In this document: one piece after another, positions 38,581-49,247 of the stretch
Position numbering within the stretch: the stretch's first letter is position 1
How the letters are laid out: every line of letters begins with the position of its first letter
Assembly: GCF_014648315.1 (NCBI RefSeq)
Contig: NZ_BMQW01000004.1
Location: forward strand, 343,876-407,875
Length of the DNA: 64,000 bases
Source: Shewanella ulleungensis
Lineage (GTDB): Bacteria > Pseudomonadota > Gammaproteobacteria > Enterobacterales > Shewanellaceae
Direction of reading: 5' to 3'
The notes under the pieces: generated by a model
Told to the model about the DNA's origin: nothing
Databases searched by the model: none
What the model saw: the letters and a program-made list of their open reading frames with translations, nothing else
Translations under genes and position numbers: made by a program

Positions 38581-38611
38581 ATTAAAGGCGGCTAGTCCGC
38601 CTTTAATTTTG
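38581..38611 (+). terminator. Terminator after miaB
   Basis: A perfect 11-bp stem (38581-38591 with 38597-38607) with a CTAGT loop and a T-run, 22 bases after the stop. Confidence 0.8.
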
Positions 38612-38719
38612 CCTAAAATTCGTCATATTATGGTAATTCAATAAAGACACTCGTAAACTGTGGACATCACACCGTCTCTTTATTTTTTTGTTGTTACCGA
38701 ATAAGCACTGGAGCATTAT

Positions 38720-39784
38720 TTGACCACTAAAGTCACGACCATGAACTTGTATCTTGAACCTTCAGATACACGCCGTTTAGCCTCATTATGTGGCCCATTT
38801 GACGACAATATCAAACAACTGGAACGCCGCTTAGGCGTTGAGATTATTCATAAAAATAATCACTTCACGATTGTCGGTCTACCGCGTAACGCCCTAAATG
38901 CTAATAATTTACTACGCCAACTGTATATCGAAACTCAAACAGTCAAAGGCAGTACACCTGACTTAGAGCCAGAGGTAGTGCATTTAGCGATTCAAGAAGC
39001 CATTAATCTTGAAGCCGCCCAAGACAACGATGACAGTGGCGTTCATATTAAAACCAAACGTGGCGTCATTAAACCACGCACGCCAAATCAAAGCGTGTAC
39101 ATGCATAACATTACTCGCCACGACATAAGCTTTGGTATTGGTCCAGCCGGTACGGGTAAAACGTATTTAGCTGTTGCTGCTGCGGTAGATGCTTATGAGC
39201 GTCAAGAAGTACGCCGTATATTACTGACTCGCCCAGCGGTTGAAGCCGGTGAAAAACTCGGCTTTTTGCCTGGTGATTTAAGCCAAAAAGTCGACCCTTA
39301 TTTACGGCCTCTTTACGATGCTCTGTTTGAGATGATGGGCTTTGAAAAAGTCGAAAAACTTATTGAGCGCAGCGTGATTGAAGTTGCGCCGCTTGCTTAC
39401 ATGCGTGGTCGCACTCTTAACGATGCTTTTATCATTTTGGATGAAGCTCAAAATACCACGGTAGAGCAAATGAAAATGTTCTTAACCCGTATTGGTTTTA
39501 ATTCACGTGCAGTGATTACCGGCGACATTACTCAAATCGACTTACCGCGCAGCCAAAAATCAGGTTTGCGCCACGCTATTGAAGTCTTGAGTGAAGTGCC
39601 CGAAATCAGCTTTAATTTCTTTGTTGCCCAAGATGTTGTGCGTCACCCAGTAGTGGCTCGTATCGTTGAAGCTTATGAAGCATTCGAGCAGCAAGAGCAA
39701 ATCGAAAAGGCGGCAAAAGAACAAGCTTACCGTGAGCGCGAGCAAAAACGTCAGCAGCAAGAAAAACAGGATTCGGCACAATGA
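38720..39784 (+). CDS. ybeZ: PhoH-like ATPase YbeZ
   Basis: 354 residues. The PhoH P-loop G-P-A-G-T-G-K-T near 141 and the D-E-A-Q-N Walker B near 245 are plain; the N-terminal [15 protein letters not shown] segment is typical of YbeZ. The tail is a charged Gln/Glu/Lys coil. It is thought to work with YbeY in rRNA processing. It starts at TTG 38720 with GGAG six bases upstream; the next ATG (38741) has no ribosome site. Overlaps ybeY by four bases (ATGA). Confidence 0.95.
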   Translation: MTTKVTTMNLYLEPSDTRRLASLCGPFDDNIKQLERRLGVEIIHKNNHFTIVGLPRNALNANNLLRQLYIETQTVKGSTPDLEPEVVHLAIQEAINLEAAQDNDDSGVHIKTKRGVIKPRTPNQSVYMHNITRHDISFGIGPAGTGKTYLAVAAAVDAYERQEVRRILLTRPAVEAGEKLGFLPGDLSQKVDPYLRPLYDALFEMMGFEKVEKLIERSVIEVAPLAYMRGRTLNDAFIILDEAQNTTVEQMKMFLTRIGFNSRAVITGDITQIDLPRSQKSGLRHAIEVLSEVPEISFNFFVAQDVVRHPVVARIVEAYEAFEQQEQIEKAAKEQAYREREQKRQQQEKQDSAQ

Positions 39785-40251
39785 GCCAGCAAGCTATATT
39801 GTTAGACCTTGACCTACAAATTGCCGTCGACAACGCAGCAACTCCAACTCAAGCAGAGTTTGAAACCTGGGTTCGTACAGCCGTGGGCCAAACCATGGGT
39901 GAGGTTGAACTCACCATCCGAGTGGTCGAGATTGCCGAAAGCCAGCAGCTTAATTTGACCTATCGAGGCAAAGACAAGCCCACTAACGTTTTATCGTTCC
40001 CATTTGAAGCGCCGCCAGAAGTTGAACTACCACTTTTAGGTGATTTAGTCATTTGCGCAGCCGTGGTTGAACAAGAAGCAAGCGAGCAAAATAAACCCTT
40101 AAACGCCCACTGGGCGCACATGGTCATACACGGCTGCTTGCATTTGCTGGGCTATGACCATATTATCGACGAGGAAGCCGATGAGATGGAGTCATTAGAG
40201 ACCCAACTTGTTGAAGGCTTAGGTTTTTCAGATCCCTATAAGGAAGCATAA
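39781..40251 (+). CDS. ybeY: Endoribonuclease YbeY
   Basis: 156 residues. The zinc-binding [11 protein letters not shown] motif near 120-130 and the [14 protein letters not shown] segment near 60-73 identify YbeY, a single-strand RNase for 16S rRNA 3' maturation and ribosome quality control. Translationally coupled to ybeZ through the ATGA overlap. Confidence 0.97.
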   Translation: MSQQAILLDLDLQIAVDNAATPTQAEFETWVRTAVGQTMGEVELTIRVVEIAESQQLNLTYRGKDKPTNVLSFPFEAPPEVELPLLGDLVICAAVVEQEASEQNKPLNAHWAHMVIHGCLHLLGYDHIIDEEADEMESLETQLVEGLGFSDPYKEA

Positions 40252-40297
40252 ATAAACAAGGTATATCAGATAGATAGCCCTTGTTTAGAAAAATATT

Positions 40298-41176
40298 ATG
40301 AGTGACGATATCCCCCCGAGTACAAGCGCCCACAAGAGAAGCTGGTTCGATAAAATCAACCAACTATTTCAGGGCGAACCTCAAAATCGCGAAGACTTAG
40401 TCGACGTCATTGCAGGCGCTGAAATGCGCGACCTGATAACCGAAGACACTCGCGAAATGATTAAAGGTGTATTAGAGGTTTCCGACCTGCGTGTGCGCGA
40501 CATCATGATCCCGCGGTCACAAATAGTAACCATCCAAATAGATTCGACAGTAGATGAATTTCTCCAAATCGTCATGGAATCTGGTCACTCTCGCTTTCCT
40601 GTCGTCAACGAAGATAAAGACCATATCGAAGGCATTTTACTCGCCAAAGATTTAATCAAATACGGTTTTAAGCAATCTGACGAACCTTTCACACTTGCTC
40701 AAGTTATTCGCCCTGCTGTGGTGGTTCCAGAAAGTAAGCGCGTAGATGTATTACTCAAAGAATTTCGCTCACAACGCTATCATATGGCCATAGTGGTAGA
40801 TGAATACGGCGGTGTATCGGGCCTGGTCACTATTGAAGATATATTGGAAGAAATCGTCGGCGAAATTGAAGACGAATTTGACCACAATTCAGTTGAAGAT
40901 ACCGAAATAAAAAAGCTCAGTAACACTGTGTTTATGGTTAAAGCATTAACTGAAATTGATGACTTTAATGAAGCGTGTGGCACCAACTTTAGCGATGAAG
41001 AGTTCGATACTGTTGGTGGTTTAGTATCACACGCCTTTGGGCACTTACCTGAGCGTAATGAAAGTATTGTGATAAACAATATCGAATTCAAAGTCATCAA
41101 CGCAGATAACCGCCGTTTAGTGCAACTTCGTGTTAAGCTACCCGACCCTAATATCAGCGAAGAATTCGACAACTAA
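40298..41176 (+). CDS. ybeX: CorC/YbeX CBS-domain protein
   Basis: 292 residues: a cytoplasmic protein with two CBS domains (about 68-190; R-D-I-M-I-P-R-S-Q near 68) and a C-terminal CorC/HlyC domain. Linked to magnesium/cobalt efflux in Salmonella and recently to ribosome metabolism in E. coli. It lacks the membrane domain of CorB-type relatives. It follows ybeY by 46 bases and precedes lnt by three. Confidence 0.95.
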   Translation: MSDDIPPSTSAHKRSWFDKINQLFQGEPQNREDLVDVIAGAEMRDLITEDTREMIKGVLEVSDLRVRDIMIPRSQIVTIQIDSTVDEFLQIVMESGHSRFPVVNEDKDHIEGILLAKDLIKYGFKQSDEPFTLAQVIRPAVVVPESKRVDVLLKEFRSQRYHMAIVVDEYGGVSGLVTIEDILEEIVGEIEDEFDHNSVEDTEIKKLSNTVFMVKALTEIDDFNEACGTNFSDEEFDTVGGLVSHAFGHLPERNESIVINNIEFKVINADNRRLVQLRVKLPDPNISEEFDN

Positions 41177-41179
41177 ATC

Positions 41180-42742
41180 GTGTTTAAAAATCAATTTATA
41201 TACTCATCCTTGAGTATTATCAGTCTGGTGACAGCATTTATTGCTGGCGCCAGCACTGCATTATCTTTTGCGCCTTATGAAATCTGGGCAGCATTCCCGT
41301 TAGCACTCACTTTTGCACTGTGGCAAAGCCAATCTTTAAATGCAAAACAAAGCCTATATTACTGGCTTAGCTTTGGCTTTGGCTGTTTTGCCGTTGGTAT
41401 CAGCTGGGTACACGTCAGTATTGACACCTTTGGCGGCATGCCCATTGTTGTGTCCATGGCATTGATGGCCATTTTGGCTGTGTATTTAGCAATTTACCCT
41501 GCAGTTTGTGGATATTTACTCAATAAATTATCTAAAACCCGTAAACACGCGCTATCCCCATACTTAACCTATTTAGGCTTGTTCCCAGCATTATGGGTAT
41601 TAACAGAGTGGCTAAGAGGTTGGGTACTAACTGGTTTCCCTTGGATTTGGGCTGGCTACAGCCAAACGCTTGGACCGTTGAGTGAACTGGCCAGCTTTAT
41701 TGGTGCTCTTGGGCTAAGTTTTATTGTTGCCCTAGTCGCCGGGGCATTAATGCTACTCACGCAAAAGCGTATATTACCTGTATTAATTATCATCCCGATC
41801 CTGGTTTTAAGCGCGTGGGCAGCACCGCAACTCAACCCAATATCAGCCAGTGGTAAAACAGTTAAAGTCGCCTTAGTGCAAGGTAATATTCCCCAAAGCA
41901 TGAAATGGGAACCCGATGCACTGTGGCCAACGATGTTGAAATACATGGATCTCACTCGCGCTCAGTTTGATGACACATCAAGCGTTGATATTGTCATTTG
42001 GCCAGAGGCGGCGATTCCAGCACCAGAAGCCATGGTTGAAGACTTTTTGGCTAATGCCAACCAAGTAGCCAACATTAATAACACAGCGATCATTACCGGT
42101 ATTATTAGCCACCAGCAACAAGATTTTTATAACTCGCTAATTGTGTTAGGTAACCATAATCAAAAGCAGCAACCAAGTGCTGATTATCAGGGCAACGGCA
42201 CAAACGAGTTTAAAAAACATCATTTACTGCCTATTGGTGAATTTGTGCCTTTGGGTGACTTACTTCGCCCCATCGCCCCGTTTTTTAATTTACCGATGTC
42301 ATCGTTTCAACGAGGTGACTACACTCAAAAAAACCTCACTGCTGTGGGTTACCATATTGCCCCGGCAATTTGCTACGAAATTGTCTTTCCTGAACAAGTT
42401 AGGGCAAGCGTGACAAACCAAACGGATATGCTACTCACAGTATCGAATGACGCCTGGTTTGGTGCATCAAATGGGCCACTACAGCACATGGAAATAGCCC
42501 AGATGCGTGCTATCGAAATGGGTAAACCACTATTACGAGGCACCAACAATGGCGTCACTGCTGTTGTTGACCCCCACGGTCGAATTACCGACGCTCTTCC
42601 GCAATTTGAAACCGGCGTGCTGGTTACTAATGTCGCGCTTTACAAAGGTGAAACCTGGTTTAGAAAAATAGGCCAATTACCTTTGCTCATCTTATGTGGC
42701 TTAATGTTATTGATGGGCATGGCTAATTACCTGCGTAAGTAG
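41180..42742 (+). CDS. lnt: Apolipoprotein N-acyltransferase
   Basis: 520 residues. Six to seven N-terminal membrane helices precede a periplasmic nitrilase domain with the catalytic triad Glu276 (W-P-E-A-A), Lys346 (K-K-H-H-L-L-P) and Cys398 (I-C-Y-E). It adds the third acyl chain to outer-membrane lipoproteins, completing the work of Lgt (12.9 kb) and feeding LolB (28.7 kb). It starts at GTG 41180, three bases after the ybeX stop, with no clear ribosome site, so translation is probably coupled. Confidence 0.96.
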   Translation: MFKNQFIYSSLSIISLVTAFIAGASTALSFAPYEIWAAFPLALTFALWQSQSLNAKQSLYYWLSFGFGCFAVGISWVHVSIDTFGGMPIVVSMALMAILAVYLAIYPAVCGYLLNKLSKTRKHALSPYLTYLGLFPALWVLTEWLRGWVLTGFPWIWAGYSQTLGPLSELASFIGALGLSFIVALVAGALMLLTQKRILPVLIIIPILVLSAWAAPQLNPISASGKTVKVALVQGNIPQSMKWEPDALWPTMLKYMDLTRAQFDDTSSVDIVIWPEAAIPAPEAMVEDFLANANQVANINNTAIITGIISHQQQDFYNSLIVLGNHNQKQQPSADYQGNGTNEFKKHHLLPIGEFVPLGDLLRPIAPFFNLPMSSFQRGDYTQKNLTAVGYHIAPAICYEIVFPEQVRASVTNQTDMLLTVSNDAWFGASNGPLQHMEIAQMRAIEMGKPLLRGTNNGVTAVVDPHGRITDALPQFETGVLVTNVALYKGETWFRKIGQLPLLILCGLMLLMGMANYLRK

Positions 42743-42762
42743 CCAACATAAATATTTACCAT

Positions 42763-42797
42763 AAATAGGTTATCTCATTGAGGTAGCCTATTTTTTT
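42763..42797 (+). terminator. Terminator after lnt
   Basis: Stem AAATAGG/CCTATTT (42763-42769 with 42787-42793) with inner CTCA/TGAG pairing, ending in seven T. Confidence 0.7.
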
Positions 42798-42893
42798 CAG
42801 TTAATTTTTTTCTCCTCATCAATCACCGATTAAATATTGAACTATATCCATCTGAACATCGTAATAGGTCATACACAGCAACTGGAGGTTATT

Positions 42894-43184
42894 ATGCAAC
42901 TATCAGAAATAAAGTCAGCCATTAACCAGCAAGCGCTACACCCAACCATTATCAGTTATGCCGATTCAAATCATTATTTACTTGGAATAGAAGATGAGCA
43001 AGGTAACTTTAAAAGTGCTCGAGATAAAACAGGTAAATTAATGAGCCTTAATTCAATTACACAAGCGGAAATGTTGCTTAAACAGCAAGGGATACATTAC
43101 GCCATGATACAAATCCAAACGGCGTATGATGAAATGATCGGTAACAACAGCTCACAACATTGCCGTTACCGAGTCGAGTTTTAG
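42894..43184 (+). CDS. Small DUF6482-like protein
   Basis: 96 residues, soluble. The pattern of an N-terminal helix, a beta-stretch H-Y-L-L-G-I-E-D, K-T-G-K-L-M-S-L-N-S-I and a C-terminal Y-D-E-M-I-G resembles DUF6482 proteins of pseudomonads; function unknown. The start is fixed by GGAGG six bases before the ATG at 42894. It sits alone between lnt and ybeL, convergent with ybeL. Confidence 0.68.
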   Translation: MQLSEIKSAINQQALHPTIISYADSNHYLLGIEDEQGNFKSARDKTGKLMSLNSITQAEMLLKQQGIHYAMIQIQTAYDEMIGNNSSQHCRYRVEF

Positions 43185-43199
43185 GCTAATAATTGATTA

Positions 43200-43700
43200 T
43201 TACGGTGTGAGCGGTTCACGTGAAAACTCATCGTAATCACATTTAGGACAATCGGGGATTACTCCAGGAAAATCGATTTGCATTTCGTGACCACACTTAT
43301 TGCATGTCAACTTACCTTGATTAATGATTTCCCCTGATTTGTACACACCATGATGCTTAAAATCTTGCAATAACTCATGCCATTCCACTTGGCTTCGGTC
43401 TGTAATTTCACTGAGCCATTGCCATAATGTATTTTCAATCCCGATGACCATCGGGCTAAAACTTAAATTATCGGCATTTTTCTCACTTAAGAACTCTGCA
43501 ATGTCTCGCTTTAAAAATTCTTCTACCAAGGCTAACTCTTCTTCATCGGCATTTGATTTTAGTTTTAGATATGCTTTTCCTTGAGTTACTGACTTAAACA
43601 AACTTTTAGCAGTCAATGAGTTATCTTCATCAAACTTAGTTTTCACTTGTTCGAATAGTGATTGATATAAGGCTAATAGTGCTGAACTTTTTCCACTCAT
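43200..43700 (-). CDS. ybeL: Zinc-ribbon protein YbeL (DUF1451)
   Basis: 166 residues: a mostly helical, charged body and a C-terminal zinc ribbon with C-N-K-C-G-H and C-P-K-C-D-Y. The position divergent from leuS is as in E. coli, where ybeL neighbours leuS. Function unknown; the ribbon suggests nucleic acid or protein binding. Confidence 0.87.
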   Translation of the reverse strand: MSGKSSALLALYQSLFEQVKTKFDEDNSLTAKSLFKSVTQGKAYLKLKSNADEEELALVEEFLKRDIAEFLSEKNADNLSFSPMVIGIENTLWQWLSEITDRSQVEWHELLQDFKHHGVYKSGEIINQGKLTCNKCGHEMQIDFPGVIPDCPKCDYDEFSREPLTP

Positions 43701-43820
43701 AAGTAATACTCCTTAATACGCACCTTTTTAATAGATCACTTCTGGTTTATTCTATGCAGTTATAAATCGCGCTGTTGAGCGTTAGATCAAACAATGGGCG
43801 GCATGGCCGGAAATAGATTG

Positions 43821-46412
43821 ATGCAAGAGCAATATAATCCCTCAGAAATTGAAGCCTTAGTGCAAAAGCACTGGCAAGAACATAAAACCTTTGAAGTCAC
43901 TGAAGATGAAAGCAAAGAGAAATTCTATTGTCTTTCCATGTTTCCGTATCCTTCAGGCCGTCTTCACATGGGCCACGTTCGTAACTACACCATAGGTGAT
44001 GTTGTAGCACGATATCAACGTTTGCAAGGTAAAAATGTTTTGCAACCGATTGGTTGGGACTCATTTGGTCTGCCAGCAGAAAATGCCGCGATCAATAATA
44101 AGACCTCTCCAGCACCGTGGACTTACGAAAACATCGACTACATGAAGAACCAACTTAAGTTATTAGGTTTTGGTTATGATTGGAGCCGTGAAATTGCCAC
44201 CTGTACGCCTGAGTATTATCGTTGGGAGCAATGGTTTTTCACTCAGTTGTATGCAAAAGGTTTAGTTTACAAAAAAACGTCATCGGTAAACTGGTGTCCA
44301 AACGATGAAACTGTACTGGCTAATGAGCAAGTACAGGATGGTTGCTGCTGGCGCTGTGACACTGAAGTCGTGCAAAAAGAGATCCCACAGTGGTTTATTA
44401 AAATCACCGACTACGCTGAAGAATTGCTTAACGATATCGATACGTTAGATGGTTGGCCAGAACAGGTTAAAGCGATGCAACGTAACTGGATTGGCCGTAG
44501 TGAAGGTATCGAAATGACCTTTGCCGTAGCTGACAGTAACGCAAGCTTTGATATTTATACCACTCGTCCAGATACATTAATGGGCGTCACCTATGTTGCG
44601 ATTGCAGCAGGTCACCCACTTGCAATACAAGCTGCTGAAAACAATCCGCAATTAGCTGAGTTTTTAGAAGAATGTAAAAACGCTGACACCACTGAAGCCG
44701 CGATGGCATCAATGGAGAAAAAAGGCGTTGCAACTGGCTTAAACGCCGTTCATCCCATTACCGGTAAACTAGTACCAATTTGGGTCGCTAACTTTGTGTT
44801 GATGAACTACGGCACCGGTGCAGTGATGTCGGTTCCTGCACATGATCAACGCGATTATGAATTTGCGAAAAAATACAACTTAGCCATTGAAGCGGTAATT
44901 AAGCCTCTTGAAGGCGAGTTAGACGTTAGCAAAGAAGCCTTCACAGACAAAGGTGTGGTATTTAACTCTGGTGACACATTCCCAGAATTAGACGGTTTAG
45001 AGTTTCAAGCGGCATTTGACGCCATTGACGCGCGCTTGACCGCTGAAGGTAAAGGCAAACGCCAGGTCAATTACCGCCTACGTGATTGGGGTGTTTCTCG
45101 TCAACGTTACTGGGGTGCACCTATCCCGATGGTAACTCTTGCCGACGGTACCGTCATTCCAACACCTGAAGATCAACTGCCCGTTATTCTGCCAGAAGAT
45201 GTGATAATGGACGGTATTCAAAGTCCAATTAAAGCCGACAAAACATGGGCAGAAACCACTGTTAACGGTCAACCAGCACTGCGCGAAACAGATACCTTCG
45301 ATACCTTTATGGAATCATCTTGGTATTACGCACGCTACTGTAGCCCGCACGCAGATGAAATGTTAGATCCTGCTAAAGCGAACTACTGGTTGCCAGTAGA
45401 TCAATATATAGGCGGTATCGAACACGCGTGTATGCATTTGCTGTACTTCCGTTTCTTCCACAAGTTATTACGTGACGCTGGGTTAGTTAATAGTAACGAA
45501 CCAGCTAAACAGTTATTAACTCAAGGCATGGTACTGGCAGACGCTTACTACTACACCAATGAAAAAGGTGCCCGCGTTTGGGTGTCACCTTTAGAAGTGA
45601 CCGTAGAAGAAAAAGACGATAAAGGCCGCATTCTTAAAGCGGTAGACAGCAAAGGCAATGAACTGGTTTACACCGGTATGAGCAAAATGTCTAAGTCAAA
45701 GAATAACGGTATTGACCCACAAGTGATGGTCGAAAAATACGGTGCTGACACTGTCCGTTTATTCATGATGTTTGCATCACCTCCAGAACTGACACTCGAG
45801 TGGCAAGAATCTGGCGTTGAGGGGGCACACCGCTTTATTAAGCGTTTCTGGAAACTAGCTAGCGACCATGTTGCCGCAGGCACAACAGAAGCACTTGATG
45901 CCAGCAAATTAAACGCTGACCAAAAAGCACTGCGCCGTGAGTTACACAAAACGATCGCAAAAGTCAGTGATGACATTGCGCGTCGTCAAATGTTTAACAC
46001 CGCCGTTGCGTCAGTAATGGAATTAATGAATCACTTACTAAAAGCACCACAAGAAAGCGCACAAGATCGCGCCTTACTTGCTGAAGCGCTTTCTGCTGTG
46101 ACACGTCTTCTTTACCCAATCGTTCCTCATATTGCCTTTACCGTGTGGAAAGAACTCGGGAACCAAAGCAACATCGAAGACAGCCGCTGGCCAGAAGTTG
46201 ACGAGTCTGCATTAGTTGAAGATAGTAAACTGATTGTGGTTCAAGTTAACGGAAAGGTTCGTGCAAAAATCACCGTAGCTGCCGATGCATCTAAAGAAGA
46301 TGTTGAAGCATTAGGCATGAGTGACGAACATGTACAAAAGCACACTGAAGGCTTAAGCATACGTAAAGTGATTTACGTACCAGGAAAACTGTTAAGTATC
46401 GTGGCTAACTAA
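43821..46412 (+). CDS. leuS: Leucyl-tRNA synthetase
   Basis: 863 residues (E. coli 860). Class I synthetase with the HIGH-like H-M-G-H in [10 protein letters not shown] near 42-51, a CP1 editing domain (T-R-P-D-T-L-M-G near 250) and K-M-S-K-S near 620. It charges both the Leu tRNAs found at 32-33 kb. The start is the ATG at 43821, where the conserved M-Q-E-Q-Y begins; the frame upstream to 43794 is not conserved in the family. Confidence 0.98.
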   Translation: MQEQYNPSEIEALVQKHWQEHKTFEVTEDESKEKFYCLSMFPYPSGRLHMGHVRNYTIGDVVARYQRLQGKNVLQPIGWDSFGLPAENAAINNKTSPAPWTYENIDYMKNQLKLLGFGYDWSREIATCTPEYYRWEQWFFTQLYAKGLVYKKTSSVNWCPNDETVLANEQVQDGCCWRCDTEVVQKEIPQWFIKITDYAEELLNDIDTLDGWPEQVKAMQRNWIGRSEGIEMTFAVADSNASFDIYTTRPDTLMGVTYVAIAAGHPLAIQAAENNPQLAEFLEECKNADTTEAAMASMEKKGVATGLNAVHPITGKLVPIWVANFVLMNYGTGAVMSVPAHDQRDYEFAKKYNLAIEAVIKPLEGELDVSKEAFTDKGVVFNSGDTFPELDGLEFQAAFDAIDARLTAEGKGKRQVNYRLRDWGVSRQRYWGAPIPMVTLADGTVIPTPEDQLPVILPEDVIMDGIQSPIKADKTWAETTVNGQPALRETDTFDTFMESSWYYARYCSPHADEMLDPAKANYWLPVDQYIGGIEHACMHLLYFRFFHKLLRDAGLVNSNEPAKQLLTQGMVLADAYYYTNEKGARVWVSPLEVTVEEKDDKGRILKAVDSKGNELVYTGMSKMSKSKNNGIDPQVMVEKYGADTVRLFMMFASPPELTLEWQESGVEGAHRFIKRFWKLASDHVAAGTTEALDASKLNADQKALRRELHKTIAKVSDDIARRQMFNTAVASVMELMNHLLKAPQESAQDRALLAEALSAVTRLLYPIVPHIAFTVWKELGNQSNIEDSRWPEVDESALVEDSKLIVVQVNGKVRAKITVAADASKEDVEALGMSDEHVQKHTEGLSIRKVIYVPGKLLSIVAN

Positions 46413-46625
46413 TCATTGCTAGCCAACGTCGTTAACCAGGCACTCATTAATCTGAGTGTCTGATCTCGGTTGCTAACGATAAATTCGTTAACAACGAGCT
46501 TAACACCTTGTGAGAGCTTATTACTCTCGCAAACATAATCTCATAGCAGAACAGTAACTTATCGTGCAGAACTGCGGTAAGTTACTCATGCTAATCATGT
46601 TCATAACAAGGATACCGCCCTCACT
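46413..46625 (+). ncRNA. Leader/spacer with four consecutive stem-loops between leuS and lptE
   Basis: Four hairpins fill this 213-nt spacer: CACTCA/TGAGTG (46441-46446/46453-46458); a 13-bp stem with one bulge and one mismatch (46465-46479/46485-46498); GAGAG/CTCTC (46512-46516/46524-46528); and AGTAACTTA/TAAGTTACT with an inner GCA/TGC (46553-46561/46578-46586). None ends in a T-tract, so they are not ordinary terminators. Whether this is an RNA gene or a processed mRNA segment is unknown; the type given is a placeholder. Confidence 0.4.
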
Positions 46626-47120
46626 ATGCTAGCAAAAAATATCTGTTTAGCCATAATGACAATGGTACTACTGACGAGTACCGGCTGCGGTTTTAAACTG
46701 CAACGGAGTTACTCTATTCCAGCAGAATTAGCCGAGTTACATTTAAGTAGCAGCGATGAATACAGTGAATTAACCCGTTTGGTACGCGACAGATTACGTA
46801 TCAACCGTATTAGCCTCGTTGATGCCTCAGAAAAAACACCCACCTTGCGATTAATCACTGACACATTAGAACGTGCCACCTTGTCACTTTATCCAACCGG
46901 TAACGTAGCAGAATACGAACTCATTTATCTAGTCCATTACTCGGTCACGCTACCGGGAAAAGAGCCACAAGAGTTTGACACCGAAATTCGCCGTGATTAT
47001 CAAGACGATCCACGCACCGCATTGGCAAAAAGTCGCGAAATGGAGTTGTTGTTAAAAGAAATGCGAGTACAAGCAGCAGACTATATTATTCAAACCTTGG
47101 CATCAATTGGAGCGCAATAA
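46626..47120 (+). CDS. lptE: LPS-assembly lipoprotein LptE
   Basis: 164 residues with a lipoprotein signal ending S-T-G-C (Cys21) followed by G-F-K-L-Q, the typical LptE opening. It plugs and supports LptD in the outer membrane during LPS export. The stop TAA and the holA start share a base (TAATG), giving coupled translation. Confidence 0.93.
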   Translation: MLAKNICLAIMTMVLLTSTGCGFKLQRSYSIPAELAELHLSSSDEYSELTRLVRDRLRINRISLVDASEKTPTLRLITDTLERATLSLYPTGNVAEYELIYLVHYSVTLPGKEPQEFDTEIRRDYQDDPRTALAKSREMELLLKEMRVQAADYIIQTLASIGAQ

Positions 47121-48154
47121 TGCGCGTGTACCCCGATCAACTAAAACAACACTTAAAAAACTTACCTGATTGTTTTTTATTGTTTGGTGATGACCCTTGG
47201 TTGATTGAAAACAGTAAGCAGCAAATTTTAGCTGCCGCTAAAAAGCAAGGCTTTGAAGAGCGTGTACAGCTAAGCCAAGAAACGGGATTCAATTGGGGTG
47301 ACTTAACCCAAGAATGGCAAGCAATGAGTTTATTTGCTAGCAGGCGAATAATAGAATTAACGTTACCTCAAGGTAAGCCAGGCACCGACGGTGCCGCGGC
47401 ATTTCAAACACTATTACAACATCCTAATCCAGATATGCTATTGATTGTGCAAGGTCCAAAAGCCAGTGCAGAACAAACCAATAGTAAATGGTTTAAGTCG
47501 CTCGACGCCAAAGGACTCTATTTACCCTGCACCACACCGGAGGGTAAACAGTTTGAGCGTTGGTTAGACTCGCGAATTACCCATTATGAGCTCACGGTCC
47601 ATCACGACGCTAAAGCCATGTTGTTTACTTTATTTGAGGGTAATTTACTCGCAGCTGAACAAGCAATGCAATTACTTCAACTACTTAGCCCGAAGCAAAA
47701 TATTACTCCTGAACAACTCAGCGAATACTTTGAAGACCAATCACGTTTTAGCGTGTTTCAACTGTGTGATGCCATACTGGCAAATCATCAAAAACAGGCG
47801 CAACACATGCTGGTGCAGTTACAAGCTGAAGGCACTGCTATGCCGATTTTAATGTGGGCATTATTTAAAGAGATAAATTTGCTGCTCACCCTTAAGCTTG
47901 CCCAACATAATGGTGAACAACTGAATCAATTGTGGGGCAAATATCGAATTTGGGACAAGCGTAAACCGCTATATCAAGCAGCACTGACACGTTTAGACCT
48001 TGAACATATCGAGCATATGCTAGCTTTTGCCTCAAAACTTGAGTTAAACCTGAAACAAAAAGGCATCGAAGACTGGATTGGTATTAGCCATTTTTGTATT
48101 TTGTTTGACCCGCGCGCCCATAATCGATTGGCTCACATCGAGTTAACTGACTAG
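47120..48154 (+). CDS. holA: DNA polymerase III subunit delta
   Basis: 344 residues (E. coli 343). The clamp-loader subunit that opens the beta clamp; the N-terminal F-G-D-D-P-W-L-I-E segment and the L-F-A-S-R-R near 65-70 are characteristic, with the usual three-domain size. One-base overlap with lptE and 26 bases before nadD. Confidence 0.95.
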   Translation: MRVYPDQLKQHLKNLPDCFLLFGDDPWLIENSKQQILAAAKKQGFEERVQLSQETGFNWGDLTQEWQAMSLFASRRIIELTLPQGKPGTDGAAAFQTLLQHPNPDMLLIVQGPKASAEQTNSKWFKSLDAKGLYLPCTTPEGKQFERWLDSRITHYELTVHHDAKAMLFTLFEGNLLAAEQAMQLLQLLSPKQNITPEQLSEYFEDQSRFSVFQLCDAILANHQKQAQHMLVQLQAEGTAMPILMWALFKEINLLLTLKLAQHNGEQLNQLWGKYRIWDKRKPLYQAALTRLDLEHIEHMLAFASKLELNLKQKGIEDWIGISHFCILFDPRAHNRLAHIELTD

Positions 48155-48180
48155 ATTTACCCTACAAGAAAGGACTACAC

Positions 48181-48816
48181 ATGCGAATTGGTATATTGGG
48201 CGGCACCTTCGACCCCATTCACCTAGGACATATCAATCCAGCCTTAGACGTCAAACAACAACTCAATTTAGACCAAGTATGGTTAATGCCAAACCATATT
48301 CCACCGCATAAAAATAATACTATGGTCAGCAGCTTTCATCGCCTTGAAATGGTCAAGCTTGTGTGCCAGCACTACCCAGAGTTTAAATTGTGCGATATCG
48401 AAATCAATCGAGACAGCACCTCCTATAGTGTCACCACCCTGACATTACTGACCCAACAGTATCCAGAATATGAGTTCTTTTTTATCATGGGAATGGACTC
48501 ATTTATCCAGTTGCCGCTGTGGTATCAATGGCAATCGCTATTTTCATTGTGTCACATCGCATTATGTCAGCGCCCTGGATGGACTATGGATACCCATAGC
48601 GAAATGGCTAAAGAACTGCTATTTCGGCAAGCGACAATCAACGATGTAAGTCGATCGAGCAAAGCTAAACACGGAAAAATATTCAGTGTAAACAGTCAGC
48701 TCATTGATATTTCATCAACCGAGATCCGCCAACGATTACAGCAACACGCCGACACTCAATCCGTATTGCATCCATCAACTCGCAACTATATTGAACAGCA
48801 CCAGCTTTATCGATAA
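48181..48816 (+). CDS. nadD: Nicotinate-nucleotide adenylyltransferase
   Basis: 211 residues. [11 protein letters not shown] near 8-18 and I-S-S-T-E-I-R near 178 are the nucleotidyltransferase signatures. Makes deamido-NAD from nicotinate mononucleotide and ATP. Preceded by AAGGA; follows holA as in E. coli, though the cobC-like gene between nadD and rsfS in E. coli is absent. Confidence 0.97.
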   Translation: MRIGILGGTFDPIHLGHINPALDVKQQLNLDQVWLMPNHIPPHKNNTMVSSFHRLEMVKLVCQHYPEFKLCDIEINRDSTSYSVTTLTLLTQQYPEYEFFFIMGMDSFIQLPLWYQWQSLFSLCHIALCQRPGWTMDTHSEMAKELLFRQATINDVSRSSKAKHGKIFSVNSQLIDISSTEIRQRLQQHADTQSVLHPSTRNYIEQHQLYR

Positions 48817-48854
48817 CTCAAAAGATTAATTTGCCGCGGATTAAATAAGCTTAA

Positions 48855-48888
48855 TTGCGCATTCACAGTGAATTTGAGTATAATACTC
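48855..48888 (+). promoter_or_regulatory. Promoter with a palindromic -10 before rsfS
   Basis: TTGCGC (48855-48860), an 18-bp spacer and TATAAT (48879-48884). The -10 box lies inside the perfect 13-bp palindrome GAGTATAATACTC (48876-48888), which recurs before lipB. Confidence 0.6.
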
Positions 48889-48917
48889 CGTTAATTTTTA
48901 CTAATGAGGTACATCGC

Positions 48918-49247
48918 GTGCAAGGCACCGAGCTAAAAGATTTCGTTATCGATAAAATCGATGATTTAAAAGCAAAAAATATTACTGTTTTAGACGTGTC
49001 TAAACAGTCAACCATCACAGACACAATGATTATCTGTACTGGTACATCAAAAACTCACGTTCGTTCAATTGCAGAACATGTTGTTGTGTCAGCTAAAGAC
49101 GCTGGTGAGCAGCCTCTTGGTGTTGAAGGTCGTGACAGCAGCGAATGGGTACTGGTTGATTTAGGTTCAGTTATTTTGCATGTTATGCAAGAACAAACTC
49201 GTGCTTACTACGAGCTTGAAAAACTGTGGTCTGAACACAGCGCCTAA
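48918..49247 (+). CDS. rsfS: Ribosome silencing factor RsfS
   Basis: 109 residues. The [11 protein letters not shown] start and I-C-T-G-T-S, L-G-V-E-G and H-V-M-Q-E segments match RsfS, which binds uL14 and blocks subunit joining in starvation. The start is the GTG at 48918, with GAGG eight bases upstream, giving the M-Q-G-T opening close to E. coli M-Q-G-K. One-base overlap with rlmH. Confidence 0.95.
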   Translation: MQGTELKDFVIDKIDDLKAKNITVLDVSKQSTITDTMIICTGTSKTHVRSIAEHVVVSAKDAGEQPLGVEGRDSSEWVLVDLGSVILHVMQEQTRAYYELEKLWSEHSA

